Shown: positions 17,051 to 26,199, counted from the first letter of the stretch. The stretch is DNA of 64,000 bases from Paraburkholderia megapolitana (GCF_007556815.1 NZ_CP041743.1:2046001-2110000), one strand, 5' to 3'. A program made the numbers and translations. The notes: a model not told the origin generated them from the sequence alone.

Positions 17051-19085
17051 GCACATGGACAGCGCCCTGCCGCTCGATGTGCCTGCTGGTCCGCCGCCGG
17101 GGTTGCCCGATCCGTCGACACTCGCGCAACTTGCCAACGCGTTCTTCTCGGCATTGCCTGGTGAGGCATTGCCGGTGGCGCGCAGCGGTGCCGTGAGTGG
17201 TGTGCCGGGTACGGCGGGCGCGTTGCCGCTCGCCGCTCCCGTGCTCGCGGAAGCGAGCAACCCTGTGCCGGCCGGCTCGCCGCTCGCGGGTCCTGGCGGC
17301 GCCGGTACCGGCGTGCCTGGTGCCGCGATTCCGCAAGGGCAGGTGGCGGGCGCGAACCTGCTGCCTGCTGCGCCGACGCATGTGCTGTCGCTCGGTCATC
17401 GGGCGCCGGCGCTTGCACCGCATGCCGCTGCGCAGAACGGTTTGCCCGATAACGTGGTGACGGTGGCGCCTGCGCTCGATCCGCGGTTTGGCGGTGCTGC
17501 GCTGGGTGTGCCGGAAGGGGTGGGGGCGCAGCGTCCGTCGGCGGGTGGGGCCTCTGTTCCGTCTTCGCCATCGGCTCCATCGCCGTATTACTTTCTGGAC
17601 GGTTCGAGCGATCACCGGTCTGCGGCCGGTGCGACACCCGACATCGTCGTGCCGGGCTGGACCAGCGTGAGCGCGCAGTCGTTTGGTTTGCCCGGTGCCG
17701 ATGAACCTTTGACGACGTCGCGTTTTCCTTACGACGTTGGCTCCGCGGGTGCATCGAGCGGTAGCACTTCGCGCTACTTCATCGACGATGCGGCGCAGGC
17801 GCCGGCTTCCGGACAACCCGCGAAAGCCGGCGGCGCCATTCCGGCTGTCGGCCCGTCGAGCCATCCGCCGTTCGACGTCAACGCCGTACGACGCGATTTT
17901 CCGATCCTGCAGGAGCGCGTCAACGGACGTCAGCTCGTGTGGTTCGACAACGCCGCGACGACGCACAAGCCGCAGTCGGTGATCGACCGGCTTTCGTACT
18001 TCTATGCACACGAGAACTCCAACATCCATCGCGCGGCACACGCACTGGCAGGTCGCGCGACGGATGCCTACGAGGCGGCGCGCAGCAAGGTGCAGCGCTT
18101 CATCGGCGCGTCGTCGCCGGACGAGATCATCTTCGTGCGCGGCACCACTGAAGCGATCAACCTGATCGCCAAGACGTGGGGCGTGAAGCATGTCGGCGAG
18201 GGTGACGAGATCATCGTGTCGCATCTCGAGCATCACGCGAACATCGTGCCGTGGCAGCAGCTTGCCGCGCAAACCGGCGCGACATTGCGTGTGATTCCGG
18301 TCGACGATACCGGCCAGGTGCTGCTCGAAGAATATCGGCGACTGCTTAGCGATCGCACGAAGATCGTGTCGGTGACGCAGGTATCGAATGCGCTCGGTAC
18401 GGTGGTGCCGGTCAAGGAGATCGTCGAACTCGCGCATCGTGCGGGCGCGAAAGCGCTGGTCGACGGGGCGCAGTCGGTGTCGCATATGCGGGTCGATGTG
18501 CAGGCCATCGATGCGGACTTCTTCGTGTTCTCCGGCCACAAGGTGTTTGGGCCGACCGGTATCGGCGTGGTCTACGGCAAGCGTGCGATTCTCGAAGACA
18601 TGCCGCCCTGGCAAGGTGGCGGCAACATGATCGCGGACGTGACGTTCGAGCGCACGGTGTTCCAGCCGCCGCCCGGACGCTTTGAGGCCGGCACCGGCAA
18701 TATCGCGGATGCAGTCGGCCTCGGTGCGGCGATCGACTACGTGACGCGCGTGGGCATCGAGAACATCGCGCGCTACGAACACGATCTGCTTGCGTACGCA
18801 ACGAGCGTGCTGGCGCCCGTGCCTGGGGTGCGGTTGATCGGTACCGCGCGCGACAAGGCGAGTGTGCTGTCGTTCGTGCTGAAGGGCTACGAGACGGAAG
18901 AGGTTGGCAGCGCGTTGAACGAAGAGGGCATCGCGGTGCGCTCGGGTCATCACTGTGCGCAACCTATCCTGCGGCGCTTCGGTGTTGAAGCGACCGTGCG
19001 GCCTTCGCTCGCGTTCTACAACACGTGCGATGAAGTCGACCGGATGGTGTCGGTGGTGAAGAAGCTCGCTTCGCGGCGCTACTGA
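17025..19085 (+). CDS. Encapsulin cargo cysteine desulfurase (SufS-like) with long disordered N-terminal domain
   Basis: A 686-residue PLP enzyme that converts cysteine to alanine and sulfane sulfur. Residues 283-686 are a complete SufS-type class V aminotransferase: FDNAATTHKP, the PLP lysine K506 in FSGHKVFGPTG, and the catalytic C644 in RSGHHCAQP. Residues 1-282 are Pro/Ala/Gly/Ser-rich, predicted disordered, with conserved-looking islands (STLAQLANAFFSALPGE near 30, YYFLDG at 188, RYFIDD at 251). Such extensions load this enzyme into family 2A encapsulins. ATG 17025 overlaps the shell gene by 26 bases; ATG 17055 is the alternative, and neither has a strong Shine-Dalgarno sequence. Confidence 0.94.
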   Translation: MTTPTPTSKHMDSALPLDVPAGPPPGLPDPSTLAQLANAFFSALPGEALPVARSGAVSGVPGTAGALPLAAPVLAEASNPVPAGSPLAGPGGAGTGVPGAAIPQGQVAGANLLPAAPTHVLSLGHRAPALAPHAAAQNGLPDNVVTVAPALDPRFGGAALGVPEGVGAQRPSAGGASVPSSPSAPSPYYFLDGSSDHRSAAGATPDIVVPGWTSVSAQSFGLPGADEPLTTSRFPYDVGSAGASSGSTSRYFIDDAAQAPASGQPAKAGGAIPAVGPSSHPPFDVNAVRRDFPILQERVNGRQLVWFDNAATTHKPQSVIDRLSYFYAHENSNIHRAAHALAGRATDAYEAARSKVQRFIGASSPDEIIFVRGTTEAINLIAKTWGVKHVGEGDEIIVSHLEHHANIVPWQQLAAQTGATLRVIPVDDTGQVLLEEYRRLLSDRTKIVSVTQVSNALGTVVPVKEIVELAHRAGAKALVDGAQSVSHMRVDVQAIDADFFVFSGHKVFGPTGIGVVYGKRAILEDMPPWQGGGNMIADVTFERTVFQPPPGRFEAGTGNIADAVGLGAAIDYVTRVGIENIARYEHDLLAYATSVLAPVPGVRLIGTARDKASVLSFVLKGYETEEVGSALNEEGIAVRSGHHCAQPILRRFGVEATVRPSLAFYNTCDEVDRMVSVVKKLASRRY

Positions 19086-19113
19086 CCGCAGGTATCGGGA
19101 AGAGGAAGCGTAG

Positions 19114-19157
19114 GCGTCGTGCGAACGGATTTCGGTCTGTTCGCGCGACGCTTTTTT
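19114..19157 (+). terminator. Rho-independent terminator of the encapsulin locus
   Basis: A 13-bp stem, GCGTCGTGCGAAC paired with GTTCGCGCGACGC (one G-U pair), has a 12-base loop and is followed by six T residues (19152-19157). It lies 29 bases after the desulfurase stop and touches the stop codon of the convergent AraC gene. Confidence 0.88.
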
Positions 19158-19983
19158 ATTGTGCGTCGTGGTTTGCTTCGTTCATCGCCTCAGGTCCGTC
19201 ACCGGACGTTTGAGCCGCGAAATAACGCGCCGGCGTGACACCGAGCGCGCGACGAAACATCGCGATGAATGCGCTGACATTGTCGTAACCCAGATCGATG
19301 GCAACGCGCGTCACGGCTGTGCCGGCAGCTAGCATTTCGAGCGCACGCATCAGGCGTGCGCGCTGCCGCCATTCGGCGAAACTAAAACCCGTTTCCGTGA
19401 TGAAACGCCGCGACAGCGTGCGTGGTGCGATTGCGGCCCACTGCGCCCATTCTTCGAGGCGACGGTTGTCGGCGAGATTTTTCGCAAGCGCATTGGCAAT
19501 GCGTATGAGCCGCGCGTCGCGAGGCATCGGCAGACCGAACTGCTCGCGCGGCAGCGAGCGGATTTCATCGATGATCACACCGGCGATGCGCATCTGCGTT
19601 TCGTCGAGTGCGCCGTCGCTCCAGGTGGCCGCGCGGCTGATCGCGGCGCGCAACAGGAGCGACATCGGGAGGGTGCAGGGCTCGTCCGGCAGCGCCCTGC
19701 ACGCGGCGGCTGCGACGTACACGCTCCACCCCGAGAACGGTCCATGCGATTGCATTGAGTGCGCGAGATCCGGCGGAATCCACACCGCATGCGTGGCGGG
19801 CACGACCCACTGGCTATGCTCGGTACCCACCGACAGGAGCCCGGTTATCGCGCCGAACAGTTGTCCGCGCGCGTGACGATGCGTAGCAGTCACGCGCGTG
19901 TCGTCACCCGTCAGCTCGACCGCGTAGATCGGTGGGCCGTCGGTTGCTTCGAGTTGAACAAAAGGGAGCAGGGGAGCTGACAT
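19156..19983 (-). CDS. AraC-family regulator with cupin sensor domain
   Basis: A 275-residue regulator. The N-terminal cupin-like domain (residues 10-110, with HRHARGQLFGAITG and WVVPATHAVWIPPDLAHSM) precedes two helix-turn-helix motifs (about 180-265: WAQWAAIAPRTLSRRFITETGFSFAEWRQRARL in pieces and VAIDLGYDNVSAFIAMFRRALGVTPARYF in pieces). The start at 19983 (MSAPLLPF) matches the family's usual N-terminus; the open frame extends upstream without similarity. It is divergent from the small gene at 20077. Its target is unknown. Confidence 0.9.
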   Translation of the reverse strand: MSAPLLPFVQLEATDGPPIYAVELTGDDTRVTATHRHARGQLFGAITGLLSVGTEHSQWVVPATHAVWIPPDLAHSMQSHGPFSGWSVYVAAAACRALPDEPCTLPMSLLLRAAISRAATWSDGALDETQMRIAGVIIDEIRSLPREQFGLPMPRDARLIRIANALAKNLADNRRLEEWAQWAAIAPRTLSRRFITETGFSFAEWRQRARLMRALEMLAAGTAVTRVAIDLGYDNVSAFIAMFRRALGVTPARYFAAQTSGDGPEAMNEANHDAQ

Positions 19984-20076
19984 GGCGCGAATGACGTATC
20001 GAATGGCCTTTATACCGCAGCCGATCCGCGTGCGCCAATCTACAGTGGGAAGCCTCAACCACCACAGGAGTACGCG

Positions 20077-20328
20077 ATGCGTGCCGAAGAACTGCTTCCC
20101 GATCACCTCAACCAGGGTGAATTCAATGGCGTGCCGGTCCGCAAGGGCACAGTCGGCGCCTTCCTTGCCAACGCGCGGATCTGGCGCGACGCGAGCGCTA
20201 CAGAAGAAGCACGCGCGACCGCGCAACGCGATATCATCGACGCGTTACCGGCACTACGTGCGCTGGGGCTGTTCGATGTGCTCGAGATTCGCGACGACGA
20301 ACTGCGCGCGTTTGTCGACGCGCAGTAG
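20077..20328 (+). CDS. Small conserved-looking protein of unknown function
   Basis: An 83-residue soluble protein without cysteines or membrane segments: mixed helix, acidic C-terminal third, and the phrase NGVPVRKGTVGAFLANARIW. AGGAG lies six bases before the ATG, and coding bias is normal for the region, so the gene is real. It reads away from the AraC regulator, which may control it. I do not recognise the family with confidence. Confidence 0.7.
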   Translation: MRAEELLPDHLNQGEFNGVPVRKGTVGAFLANARIWRDASATEEARATAQRDIIDALPALRALGLFDVLEIRDDELRAFVDAQ

Positions 20329-20471
20329 ATGATCTGCGTTTGGTCTGGCCAGACACCGTCGCCGTGTCGCCCACGTCGCATGACGCAGCGGTGTGGCGAT
20401 GAGCATGTCACGTAGCGTTGCAGAGCGAGAGCACGAGGACCAGCGCGGCAGAGTTCGCGGCGCTGCTTCCC

Positions 20472-21767
20472 TCAATGCACAGCCGACGCCACCCGATACC
20501 CACGCCGCCCGATCATCAGCGTCAGCATCGCGGAGACAGCGAGACTCCCGGCCACCGCAAAGAGTCCGGCTGCATAACCACCGGTAGCAGACTTCAACCA
20601 GCCGATCGCAAAGGGACCGGCAAAGCCGCCCAGGTTACCGATCGAGTTGATCATCGCAATGCCCGCCGCAGCGCCCGCACCCGACATGAACGTGCTCGAC
20701 ATCGCCCACAGTGGTGCTTTCGCCGCGCTGATACCGACGTTGACCGCAACGAGCGCCAGCACGACACCGGTGGCCGACTGCGCAAAGCCGGCCCAGACCA
20801 GACCGACGGCAGCGAGCACGCAAGGCACGACGATATGCCACGTACGCTCGCCGGTCCGATCCGAATTGCGCGCCCACAACACCATCGCGACGACGGCCAG
20901 CACGCTCGGAATCGCGTTCAGTGCGCCCGTGCCGAACGCGCTGAAACCAAACTGACGGATGATGAGCGGCGCCCACAGTCCCAGCGTATAGAGCCCCGCC
21001 GACGTGCCGAAGTAGATCAACGACATCACCCACACGCGCGGATCGCGCAGCGCACCGAGCGCGTGGCCGGTATGACCGGGCTGCGCATGCCGCTGCAGGC
21101 TTTCCTCACGCAGCACAGCGATGAGCCACGCTTTCTCGTCACGCGTGAGCCACCTTGCCTTGTCCGGCGAATCGGTCAGCAGGCGCAGTACCGCGATGCC
21201 GAGGATGACCGCCGGAATCGCCTCGATGATGAAAAGCCACTGCCAGTTGTGCAGGCCGCCGAACGCAGACATCTGCATCAGCGCGCCGGAGATCGGCGAA
21301 CCGATCGCGGTAGACAGCGGTGCCGCCGCCATGAATGCCGCGGCGGCCATCGCGCGCTGCCGGGCCGGAAACCACTGGCTCAGATACAGGATGATGCCCG
21401 GAAAGAAACCTGCTTCGGCCACACCGAGCAGGAAGCGCAGCGCGTAGAACGAATGCGGCCCGACCACAAACGCCGAAGCGGCCGAGAGCAGCCCCCAGGT
21501 CACCATCACACGCGCTATCCACAGGCGCGCGCCGACGCGGTTGAGAATCAGGTTCGACGGCACCTCGAACAAAAAATAGCCGAGAAAGAAAATGCCGCCG
21601 CCGAGGCCGAACATCGCCGGTGTCAGGCCGAGCTCGCGGTTCATCGTAATGGCCGCGAAGCCGACGTTCACGCGGTCGAGAAAGCTGACGAAGTAAAGCA
21701 GCATCACGAACGGCAGGATGCGCCACGTCAGCTTGCGAATGACCTGCGCCTGCAGATCGTTGGTCAT
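20472..21767 (-). CDS. MFS transporter, anion:cation symporter (ACS) family, tartrate-type
   Basis: A 431-residue 12-TM carrier. LPFVMLLYFVSFLDRVNVGFA, FLGYFLFEVPSNLILNRVGAR and LLGVAEAGFFPGIILYLSQWFP are the standard ACS signatures (TtuB, phthalate and glucarate carriers). ATG 21767 (MTNDLQ) follows GGAG at six bases; the upstream ATG 21779 has no site. It is immediately downstream of the tartrate/D-malate dehydrogenase on the same strand, so it very likely imports that enzyme's substrate. Confidence 0.9.
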   Translation of the reverse strand: MTNDLQAQVIRKLTWRILPFVMLLYFVSFLDRVNVGFAAITMNRELGLTPAMFGLGGGIFFLGYFLFEVPSNLILNRVGARLWIARVMVTWGLLSAASAFVVGPHSFYALRFLLGVAEAGFFPGIILYLSQWFPARQRAMAAAAFMAAAPLSTAIGSPISGALMQMSAFGGLHNWQWLFIIEAIPAVILGIAVLRLLTDSPDKARWLTRDEKAWLIAVLREESLQRHAQPGHTGHALGALRDPRVWVMSLIYFGTSAGLYTLGLWAPLIIRQFGFSAFGTGALNAIPSVLAVVAMVLWARNSDRTGERTWHIVVPCVLAAVGLVWAGFAQSATGVVLALVAVNVGISAAKAPLWAMSSTFMSGAGAAAGIAMINSIGNLGGFAGPFAIGWLKSATGGYAAGLFAVAGSLAVSAMLTLMIGRRGYRVASAVH

Positions 21768-21870
21768 GCTCGTCTCCATCGATGCGCCCGTGACGGATTC
21801 GTCCGGGCGTTTATAGGTGTGTTATCCGCACGCGCCGCACGATGTACGCGCGGTTTCGCTTGCACGCGAC

Positions 21871-22965
21871 TCAGGCCGCCTGCGACGCGAGCGCCGGATG
21901 AGCGGCAAGCAGCGAGCAGACCGCCTGCGTAACCTGCGCGGTGGTTGCCGTGCCGCCGAGGTCGCGGGTGTGCAGCGCAGGGTTCGCAGTGACCTGTTCG
22001 ATTGCAGACATCACTGCGCGCGCAGCTGCGTTCTCGCCGAGATGCTCAAGCATCATCACGACCGACCAGAACGTGCCGACCGGATTCGCGAGGCCCTGGC
22101 CCATGATGTCGAAGGCCGAGCCGTGGATCGGTTCGAACATCGACGGATAGCGGCGCTCGGGGTCGAGGTTCGCAGTGGGCGCGATGCCGAGACTGCCGGC
22201 GAGCGCGGCGGCCAGATCGCTGAGGATGTCCGCGTGCAGGTTCGTCGCGACCAGCGTGTCGAGGCTCGCCGGGCGATTGACCATGCGCGCGGTCGCGGCA
22301 TCGACGAGTTCCTTGTCCCACGTAACGTCCGGAAATTCCTTCGATACCTGCACGGCGATCTCATCCCACATCACCATCGCGTGACGCTGCGCGTTGCTCT
22401 TGGTTACCACGGTGAGCAGCTTGCGCGGACGCGACTGGGCGAGCCGGAATGCGAACCGCAGAATGCGCTCGACACCCACGCGCGTCATCATCGAAACGTC
22501 GGTGGCCACTTCGAGCGGATGCCCCTGGTGCGCACGTCCGCCGACACCGGCATATTCGCCCTCCGAGTTTTCCCGCACGATCACCCAGTCCAGATCGTTC
22601 GGTCCGCACCGTTTGAGCGGCGCATCGATGCCGGGCAGAATCCGCGTCGGACGCACGTTCGCGTATTGATCGAAGCCCTGGCAGATCTTCAGACGCAGGC
22701 CCCACAACGTGATGTGATCGGGAATCTGCGGGTCGCCCGCGGAGCCGAACAGGATCGCGTCCTTGCCGCGCAGCGCGTCGAGCCCATCGGCCGGCATCAT
22801 GACGCCGTGTTGACGGTAATAGTCGCCGCCCCAGTCGAAATGCTCGAATTCGAAGCGAAACGCCGCGCCTTGCGCGGTGAGTGCTTCGAGCACCTGCTGT
22901 CCGGCCGGCACGACTTCCTTGCCGATGCCGTCGCCGGGGATGGTTGCGATGCGATAGGTCTTCAT
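21871..22965 (-). CDS. ttuC: Tartrate / D-malate dehydrogenase (decarboxylating)
   Basis: A 364-residue NAD-dependent beta-decarboxylating dehydrogenase of the isopropylmalate dehydrogenase family. Motifs are IPGDGIGKEVVPAG (N-terminus), GLRLKICQGFDQYANVRP, VIVRENSEGEYAGVGG, TKSNAQRH with the catalytic Lys, and MFEPIHGSAFDI. The NSEGEYAGVGG version and length match TtuC/DmlA rather than LeuB. It converts tartrate or D-malate to pyruvate-level products in the cytoplasm. It forms a leftward pair with the ACS carrier and is divergent from a LysR gene. Which of the two acids is used cannot be told from sequence alone. Confidence 0.9.
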   Translation of the reverse strand: MKTYRIATIPGDGIGKEVVPAGQQVLEALTAQGAAFRFEFEHFDWGGDYYRQHGVMMPADGLDALRGKDAILFGSAGDPQIPDHITLWGLRLKICQGFDQYANVRPTRILPGIDAPLKRCGPNDLDWVIVRENSEGEYAGVGGRAHQGHPLEVATDVSMMTRVGVERILRFAFRLAQSRPRKLLTVVTKSNAQRHAMVMWDEIAVQVSKEFPDVTWDKELVDAATARMVNRPASLDTLVATNLHADILSDLAAALAGSLGIAPTANLDPERRYPSMFEPIHGSAFDIMGQGLANPVGTFWSVVMMLEHLGENAAARAVMSAIEQVTANPALHTRDLGGTATTAQVTQAVCSLLAAHPALASQAA

Positions 22966-23089
22966 GAGCGGAGCGTCTCCTTATGAGTGTCCGGCCATGC
23001 TAGAGCGCGCGACGTCGCGACGAACGCTGCTAGACTTAAACCATCCTTAACCTCAGGTTGACAATCAACGTTGCAATCAGGGCTCTGCA

Positions 23090-24019
23090 ATGACCTCTTC
23101 GATCCAGCCTGACGATCTGCGTTTTTTCTCGGTGCTGGCCGCAAGCGGCAGCCTGACGGCCGCTGCGCGCGAACTTGGCCTGAGCACCGCGGCGGTCAGC
23201 AAGCATCTGTCGCAGATGGAGTCGCGCGCGGGCGTCGCGCTCGTGAACCGGACCACCCGCCGGATGAGCCTCACGCCCGAAGGCGAGCTGTACGTGACGC
23301 GCGCACGGCGGATCCTTGCCGACATGGACGAGCTGGGGCAACTGCTCAGCGGATCGCGCGCGGCGCCGAGCGGGCTGTTGCGAGTCAACGCGACGCTCGG
23401 CTTCGGGCGCAGTCATATCGCGCCGGCAATCTCGCAGTTCGTGCGGCGCTATCCGGAGGTCGACGTGCAGTTGCAGCTATCCGTCGATCCCCCTGCGTTG
23501 AGCGAGGATGCGTTCGACGTGTGCATCCGTTTCGGCGAGCCGCCCGATGCGCGTGTGGTCGCGCGGCGCGTGGCGCCGAACCGGCGGTTGCTGTGTGCGG
23601 CGCCTGCGTATTTCGTCGGCCGCACGCCGCCGAAAAATCCGCATGAGCTAACGCGGCACAACTGCATCGGCATTCGCCAGGGCGACGACGGCTATGGCCT
23701 CTGGCGTCTGACGAGCGGCCGCGGTGCCACGGAAAAGACCGAGACCGTGCGGGTGCGCGGCAACCTCACGACCAACGATGGCGAAATCGCGGTGAAGTGG
23801 GCGCTCGATGGCCACGGCATCCTGATGCGGGCGGAGTGGGATATCGCAGACTATCTGCGCGACGGGCGCCTCGTGCATGTGCTGCCCGACTACCGGACGC
23901 CGGGTGCCGATATCTATGCGGTGTACCCGCAGCATCTGCAGATGACCGCGCGCGTGAAAGCGTTTGTCGATTTTCTGGTGCATACGCTGCACGAACCTGC
24001 GTCTGATTTAATCCGGTAA
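23090..24019 (+). CDS. LysR-family regulator (DmlR-like)
   Basis: A 309-residue regulator. The N-terminal winged helix (DLRFFSVLAASGSLTAAARELGLSTAAVSKHLSQME in pieces) and an effector domain with FDVCIRFGEPPDARVVARRV are typical of the DmlR/YafC group. It is divergent from the tartrate/D-malate dehydrogenase across 124 bases. Known DmlR activates dmlA in the presence of the substrate, and the same logic is likely here. The start is the first Met consistent with family length. Confidence 0.92.
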   Translation: MTSSIQPDDLRFFSVLAASGSLTAAARELGLSTAAVSKHLSQMESRAGVALVNRTTRRMSLTPEGELYVTRARRILADMDELGQLLSGSRAAPSGLLRVNATLGFGRSHIAPAISQFVRRYPEVDVQLQLSVDPPALSEDAFDVCIRFGEPPDARVVARRVAPNRRLLCAAPAYFVGRTPPKNPHELTRHNCIGIRQGDDGYGLWRLTSGRGATEKTETVRVRGNLTTNDGEIAVKWALDGHGILMRAEWDIADYLRDGRLVHVLPDYRTPGADIYAVYPQHLQMTARVKAFVDFLVHTLHEPASDLIR

Positions 24020-24732
24020 TTGTGACCCGGTAAATCGACAGTCGAGTAATAAATGCAGATCGACGCGCGATGTCTTAGTGAAATCGTTATCTGTCTTTAA
24101 TAATCTATTCATCCTCATCGTTTATCGGTGGGGATAACGCCTGTTGTGGAGGCGGGTAGATATGGAGAGGGTTCGTGGATTTAAAAAACCACGGCCCGAC
24201 TGCCAGGATTTATGTACTCGCGTTATATACTGGCGGCGGCCTGTGGATCAGCTGCTTTCAAACTGCAAAATGTTAAATGTAAGCAGGCGAGCATGCCGAA
24301 TCCGGAGCGATATATCGAGGTCGGCCATACGCTATGGAATGGCGCCAATTGATGGGGAATCCTGGTGGATCAAGCAGATACTGGCGGTATCGGGGGGCTG
24401 GGCGGCAAGCCGCGTCAGCTAACGGGATTGCGCCACTTCTTCGGTAGGTAAAACGTGAGTGCCGGACAGAAGACGCGCGGAAAGACTTCGTGAAACTATT
24501 TCGCACAGACTCGTTGAAACGCGCGGACAGATATTCGTTTCTGACAGCGTTACTTGTCTATCGAGGGCATGTCCCGCAGGCTGTTGATTATCCGGATGTT
24601 TTTAATATTGATGTCAGGGACCGGAAGGTAACCGACGGAGACGATGCGTGAATCAACTCGCGTCGATGAACAAATGAACCAAACGATGAGCGCGCCACGC
24701 GAAGGTCGCCGCCCACCTCGGGGCGACCGGCA
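24020..24732. other. Intergenic region without recognisable genes
   Basis: About 710 bases, part of it AT-richer (24040-24130 and 24180-24300). Two short overlapping ORFs on opposite strands have neither ribosome-binding sites nor normal codon bias. I see no strong hairpin, repeat or RNA gene. Confidence 0.5.
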
Positions 24733-25266
24733 ATGAATGGACCAAAGAAGCTGGACGCGTATCGCATCGGGGGCGCACCGCTGACCAAAGCCCAGTTGCT
24801 ACCGCCCACCGCCGCATCGGCGCGCGAGCTTTCGCTGCGCAATCACCTTGCGGTGGCAGCGTGCCGGAGCGGCAACGGAAACCGGGCGTTGCTCCGTGAA
24901 TTGTTTGCGATTGCCTGCCTGAGTTACTTCCTGCGCGAGGCGGGGTTCGCGTTCGGCCCCGACACGTTGTACGGCGAGGTGCAGGGCGCACTTGAGCGCT
25001 GCGTCGAGCGTTGTTCGACCGACGAGCCGTGGCAGGTCGACGAGCCCGACGGCGTGGCGCTGGGTAGACTCGTTACGATCTACGATCGCCAGTTCTCCAC
25101 TGCGCCGATGTACGTGATGGAAGGCGCTCACAAGCGCTTGAAGCGGCTCGCGGTAGGCGAGTGGCGTTTTCCGTGGGCGCGCCGTTCACCGGCGCCTGCG
25201 CCGGAGCAAAGCGAGGGTCCGTCCGCACCGGCGCCGGAGCAAAGCGAGGATCCGCCCGGCGCGTAG
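24733..25266 (+). CDS. Uncharacterised protein with C-terminal 11-residue tandem repeat
   Basis: A 177-residue soluble protein of unknown function. The N-terminal 140 residues are helical with good codon bias (NHLAVAACRSGNGNRALLRELFAIACLSYFLREAG in pieces). The C-terminus holds two copies of APAPEQSE(G/D)P(S/P). At DNA level a 19-bp identical block (25198-25216 and 25231-25249) recurs at a 33-bp offset, so the repeat count may vary between strains. No cysteine pair, signal peptide or membrane segment forms a known motif. It is convergent with the gene at 25271. Confidence 0.72.
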   Translation: MNGPKKLDAYRIGGAPLTKAQLLPPTAASARELSLRNHLAVAACRSGNGNRALLRELFAIACLSYFLREAGFAFGPDTLYGEVQGALERCVERCSTDEPWQVDEPDGVALGRLVTIYDRQFSTAPMYVMEGAHKRLKRLAVGEWRFPWARRSPAPAPEQSEGPSAPAPEQSEDPPGA

Positions 25267-25270
25267 CCTC

Positions 25271-26173
25271 TCACGTAGCGTCGCGCACCCATGCACCACC
25301 GTGCGCCGCGACCTGTGCCGCCGGCGAGGTGGCGAGATAGGCGAGTGCCTGTTCGGTCGAGCCCTCGCGATGCGGCGTATAACCCGGTTTGAAATAGCGC
25401 AGCGCAGCGCCAAGCATTTTCCAGAACGACGGCAGACAGTTGCGGCGCGCGCCGTCGCGCCATGCAAGGGCAAAACCGCGGTACTTGCCGGCATCGGGAT
25501 CGCGCCGGTGCATGAAGCGCGCACCACGCATCAGAAAGCGCAACAACAATACGATGGTCGTAAACATATGGAAGCAGCGCTCCAGATAGCTGCCGCCCAT
25601 GTGCCGGAAAATATCGAATGCGACCGTGCGGTGCTCGACTTCTTCCGCGCCGTGCCAGCGCAGCAGATCGAGCATCGTCGGGTCGGCGTGCGCATCGTCT
25701 AGCCCCCTGGCGTTGAGCACCCAGTTGCCGAGATAGCCGAAGAAGTGTTCCAGCGCCGCGATGATGCCGAGCTGCTGACGCAGCCAGAACCGCGTGTGAC
25801 CGATCTTCAGTCCGAGCGGTGCTTCACCGAGCACTTTCCCGAACATCCAGTCGAGTTCTTTGGTGAACGGCTGCGTGTCGATGCCGTGAACCTTGTAGTA
25901 GTGCGTGAGCACGCCGGCGTGCGAGCGCGAATGTACGGCCTCCTGGCGCAGGAAACCTTCTGCATCTTCGCGCAGCCGCGGGTCGGTGATGAGCGGCAGC
26001 GTCTTGTTGTAGACGCGGCAGAACCACAGCTCGCCGGCCGGAAACAGCAGGTTCAGCACGTTGATAATGTGCGTGCTCGACGGATCGCCAGGAATCCACT
26101 GAACCGGCGTGTTGCTCCAGTCGAACTTGACGTGGCGTGCCTTGATTGTGTGATGAGCGCTCTCATCGGCCAT
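25271..26173 (-). CDS. Predicted metal-dependent hydrolase (COG3687-like)
   Basis: A 300-residue protein of the family annotated as predicted metal-dependent hydrolase. It has repeated His/Glu pairs spaced like a helical di-metal site: RQEAVHSRSH (about 90), IAALEHFFGYLGN (about 145) and HGAEEVEHRTVAFDIFRHM (about 180). The helical context resembles ferritin-like oxygenases more than a hydrolase, so the database name may be misleading. ATG 26173 is chosen over the upstream frame because GGAG precedes it by six bases. Two palindromes sit just upstream. Confidence 0.82.
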   Translation of the reverse strand: MADESAHHTIKARHVKFDWSNTPVQWIPGDPSSTHIINVLNLLFPAGELWFCRVYNKTLPLITDPRLREDAEGFLRQEAVHSRSHAGVLTHYYKVHGIDTQPFTKELDWMFGKVLGEAPLGLKIGHTRFWLRQQLGIIAALEHFFGYLGNWVLNARGLDDAHADPTMLDLLRWHGAEEVEHRTVAFDIFRHMGGSYLERCFHMFTTIVLLLRFLMRGARFMHRRDPDAGKYRGFALAWRDGARRNCLPSFWKMLGAALRYFKPGYTPHREGSTEQALAYLATSPAAQVAAHGGAWVRDAT

Positions 26174-26199
26174 GGCTGTCTCCGTCTCATCTTTAAATG

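Noticed and set aside
16172..18962. Two long minus-strand open frames over the encapsulin and desulfurase genes
   Set aside because: High-GC antisense shadows. The plus-strand proteins carry clear catalytic and fold motifs.
20418..22986. Long plus-strand frames opposite the MFS and tartrate dehydrogenase genes
   Set aside because: Arg/His-rich antisense translations without domains; the minus-strand genes are well supported.
24144..24506. Small overlapping ORFs on both strands
   Set aside because: Codon use unlike real genes here; no start signals.
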